Source of the DNA: a virus
Virus record (IMG/VR): IMGVR_UViG_3300033142_001472
Coordinates: 1-27,786 of that record
Strand: one strand, 5' to 3'
DNA: 27,786 bases
Under the pieces are notes generated by a model. The model was not told the origin of the DNA and made no database searches. It worked only from the letters and a program-made list of their open reading frames with translations. Both the position numbers and the translations under genes were made by a program. This document shows, piece after piece, positions 25,903-27,786 of the stretch. How positions within the stretch are numbered: the stretch's first letter is position 1; every line of letters begins with the position of its first letter.

Positions 25903-26564
25903 TGTGGTTGACCTCCTTCTTGCTGCAAGCCCAGAGCCATTATGAACCGTTGGTAATATAACTGAGACCTGGGCGTATTCCCGGGAATATCTGTATCATC
26001 ATCATAGGCTTGAAACAAGATCCCGTTAATATATCCATCTAAATAATAGTCACTGGTAGGAATTGCCAGTGATCTCCAGGCCCCGGGTGCATCATAGACA
26101 ATATCGGGTGGAGTCTCGGCCTGCTCAAGTTCTATATAACCGGTACCATCAGACTTTGGATGCACATAAAACTGTTCCGGATATTCAGGAAGGGGCCACC
26201 AGTCCCAGATACTGGCATCAGCATTAACCGGATCCGTGGAAAATGCAGGCACATAGCGTGTGATAAAACTCCTGTCTGTCTGACGAATGGCGCGCCCTGG
26301 CGTTAATCCATCAGTGCCCATATTGCGAATTACGTCAATAAGCTCTAAGCCAACAGGTGGCGTAGCTGACAGAATCTGTTTGTTTCCGGGTTGCATTTTT
26401 AATGTCCGGATCCTGGTATGCACCTTTGGATTTAGCATTACCATCTTGCGACCGGTCAAATTAAACAAATTCAGCATCTCCGGATCATCAAAATCGATAC
26501 TGGATTCATCCAGGATACGCTTTCTGCAAACATCGATTACCGATCCGACTGTGTAGGTAGACAT
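25899..26564 (-). CDS. Head-tail adaptor-like protein
   Basis: The 221-residue protein opens with STYTVGSVIDVCRKRILDE and a helical first ~60 residues, followed by RTLKMQPGNKQILSATPP. A Trp/Pro-rich middle section (WDWWPLPEYPEQFYVHP) follows, then a helical C terminus. This layout matches phage adaptor proteins (the DUF6682-like or gp11/tail tubular A-like group), which bind below the portal and receive the nozzle. GGAG lies 8 nt before the ATG. The stop overlaps the next start as ATGA at 25899-25902. Position supports the call, since tail genes follow it. The family assignment is from memory of the pattern, not from a search. Confidence 0.6.
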   Translation of the reverse strand: MSTYTVGSVIDVCRKRILDESSIDFDDPEMLNLFNLTGRKMVMLNPKVHTRIRTLKMQPGNKQILSATPPVGLELIDVIRNMGTDGLTPGRAIRQTDRSFITRYVPAFSTDPVNADASIWDWWPLPEYPEQFYVHPKSDGTGYIELEQAETPPDIVYDAPGAWRSLAIPTSDYYLDGYINGILFQAYDDDTDIPGNTPRSQLYYQRFIMALGLQQEGGQPQ

Positions 26565-26580
26565 ATTTTTAACTCCCTGA

Positions 26581-26766
26581 TTATTGTTCTATAACTTCAA
26601 GTTTTTCCGGTGTATTTTTTCCCGTTCCTAAATCTTTGCCATCTACATCCAGCCCCTTAAGCCAATTTTGATATTCCCGCCAATCATTATTCCTTTCATC
26701 GTTAGGAATAAAAGCTGTTGTTTCTGTGTTTTGTACTCCGCCTTCTGTTAATTTATATTTTACCAC
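26581..26766 (-). CDS. Small hypothetical phage protein (61 aa)
   Basis: I start this gene at GTG 26766 because AGGAG sits 5 nt upstream and overlaps the TAG stop of the preceding gene. A longer frame beginning at 26859 would lie inside that gene. The acidic 61-residue protein carries TTAFIPNDERNNDWREYQNWL-type sequence. Short proteins of the pattern 'xYxL...G.....T.A.IP.D..N.DW.EY..WL' are common in tailed phage structural clusters. Its function is unknown, and it may assist fibre assembly because of its position. It has no membrane segment or catalytic motif. Confidence 0.75.
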   Translation of the reverse strand: MVKYKLTEGGVQNTETTAFIPNDERNNDWREYQNWLKGLDVDGKDLGTGKNTPEKLEVIEQ

Positions 26767-26771
26767 AATTT

Positions 26772-26776
26772 CTCCT
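26772..26776 (-). promoter_or_regulatory. Shine-Dalgarno site fixing a GTG start
   Basis: AGGAG on the minus strand lies 5 nt before GTG 26766 and shares bases with the TAG stop of the upstream fibre gene. This suggests translational coupling and makes the GTG the best start for the 61-residue protein. Confidence 0.7.
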
Positions 26777-27786
26777 ATATCCTTGAAACTGCCACCCACT
26801 GAAACGTCAATTTCCTGTCTGTCGCAACAGCTCCATTTGTAGCTGTCACAAGAAAACAAGAGTCTGATATTCCTGTAGCAGAACCAATGATATCGTCTCC
26901 TGCCGACATCGTAACCTTGCCGGAGTTACCAGCAACATCCCAAATGGTTACAGTTGGAGCAGCCTTCATAACAGAAAACAGCCGAACATTAAAATACATT
27001 GAATAATTTGAACTTGCCACACCCGTTAAATAAGTATGTGTGGAGCCAACAGTTGTTGCTGCCCCAACGGCAGTCGCTTGTAAATAACTTTTCTGGTAAT
27101 ATCTCTGACAAAGCCTTAAATCCTCACCTGTATTTCTTGGAATTAAAGCTGTAGCAACTGAACCAAGTTCGAGTTTCATCCACTGGACGTATATTGACCC
27201 CGTTGTGGAGATTGTACCTGTTAAAGCAATAACATCAAAACCTCGCAATTCTAATCCAGTTGCATTATTATCTACGGTTAAGGTTGTTGAATATGTTACC
27301 CAGGAAGTTGTTACAGATGATATAGTGGTGCTACTTGCGCTCACCCCATCCCACATTAATATTCTGGCGACAGTTAAGGCTATCGCAGTTGACGCTTTAA
27401 TCCTAATTGAAAAAGTTACAGTCTTCCCCCGATATTTTTCAAAATCTTCAATTTTTTGTCTGTATGACCAAGATCGTGTTGTCCCCGCTGAACCAACATT
27501 TGTAATTTCCCATTCACAACATTGAGCAAACCCTGTTTCCATAGCAGAGGTATTTTTCTTTACATTTATAGTTGGGATAGTTCCCCCACCAGCAGTACTA
27601 TTAACATAATATCCATCAGCCGTATAGACACCATTTGCAGGATTAGTAAAAGTTGTATTCTCTTGCCAGATAGAAAAGTTTTGATTGATAAGAATATTGG
27701 GCAAGTCTCCACCAGCAGCTCCATCTACATAGGTTTTAACTGCCTTTTCAGTTGGAACCGCATCATCTGAATCACCAGCTAATGTT
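26775..27786 (-). CDS. Tail or head fibre-like protein, 5'-truncated by window edge
   Basis: The frame is open to the right edge, so the true start lies outside; 336 residues are visible and the stop is TAG. The first visible residues include AVPTEKAVKTYVDG, a motif typical of phage fibre proteins at the junction of repeated N-terminal segments. A jelly-roll-like, Ser/Thr-rich beta region follows (WSYRQKIEDFEKYRGKTVTF, then an LRGFDV strand), resembling carbohydrate-binding modules. Near the end is RNTGEDLRLCQRYYQKS, a sequence type often seen towards the C terminus of fibre proteins. An internal TTG at 27704 is not the start, because the coding frame continues upstream without interruption. 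The gene precedes the adaptor gene, so a head-fibre role is as possible as a tail-fibre role. The fibre-type call is fairly secure; the exact role is not. Confidence 0.75.
   Translation of the reverse strand, partial: TLAGDSDDAVPTEKAVKTYVDGAAGGDLPNILINQNFSIWQENTTFTNPANGVYTADGYYVNSTAGGGTIPTINVKKNTSAMETGFAQCCEWEITNVGSAGTTRSWSYRQKIEDFEKYRGKTVTFSIRIKASTAIALTVARILMWDGVSASSTTISSVTTSWVTYSTTLTVDNNATGLELRGFDVIALTGTISTTGSIYVQWMKLELGSVATALIPRNTGEDLRLCQRYYQKSYLQATAVGAATTVGSTHTYLTGVASSNYSMYFNVRLFSVMKAAPTVTIWDVAGNSGKVTMSAGDDIIGSATGISDSCFLVTATNGAVATDRKLTFQWVAVSRI

Overview
This window is a late (virion) gene block of a tailed bacteriophage, most likely of podovirus type. Every convincing gene lies on the minus strand, so transcription runs from right to left. 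Genes are packed head to tail with ATGA or TAATG stop/start overlaps and good Shine-Dalgarno sites. I see no integrase, repressor, tRNA, rRNA, CRISPR array, insertion sequence or plausible plus-strand gene, and no convincing promoter or intrinsic terminator. Terminase, portal and major capsid genes are not present and presumably lie beyond the right edge. The source looks environmental, because several proteins (the 643, 205 and 72 residue ones) resemble families I recall from uncultured aquatic phage contigs. That recollection is not a database result.

In transcription order, the right part (27786-21085) is the tail module. It holds a 5'-truncated fibre-like protein, a 61-residue protein, a head-tail adaptor-like protein, and two tandem paralogues, the longer carrying a chitobiase C-terminal-like domain and a lectin-like tail. 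Next come a tiny 38-residue gene, a nozzle-like protein, a fibre/adhesin-like protein, and a 174-residue protein resembling the C-terminal end of nozzle proteins. The middle (21078-14140) holds three presumptive internal (ejected) virion proteins. The third, 1338 residues long, contains a well-preserved GGDEF (diguanylate cyclase-like) domain.

The left-centre (14143-7391) holds small membrane/coiled-coil proteins, two large adhesin or spike-like proteins, a CxxCxxCC cysteine-cluster protein, the 205-residue orphan family, and several very small genes. The small genes include an out-of-frame overlapping pair and two FN3-like proteins, one with a signal peptide. The left quarter (7318 to the left edge) is one uninterrupted reading frame of at least 2439 codons with no stop in the window. 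It is a giant polyvalent protein with a GHKL (Hsp90-type) ATPase, an HEXXH metallopeptidase, two SAP-like DNA-binding motifs, a second HEXXH metallopeptidase, an ADP-ribosyltransferase of the polyvalent type, and a long helical C-terminal region.

The genes probably work together as follows. The tail module builds the adaptor, nozzle and receptor-binding parts. The internal proteins and the giant polyvalent protein would be packaged and injected with the DNA, where the ATPase, peptidase, ART and GGDEF activities could disarm host defences or signalling. The packaging and injection are inferred from family behaviour and gene order, not shown by the sequence.
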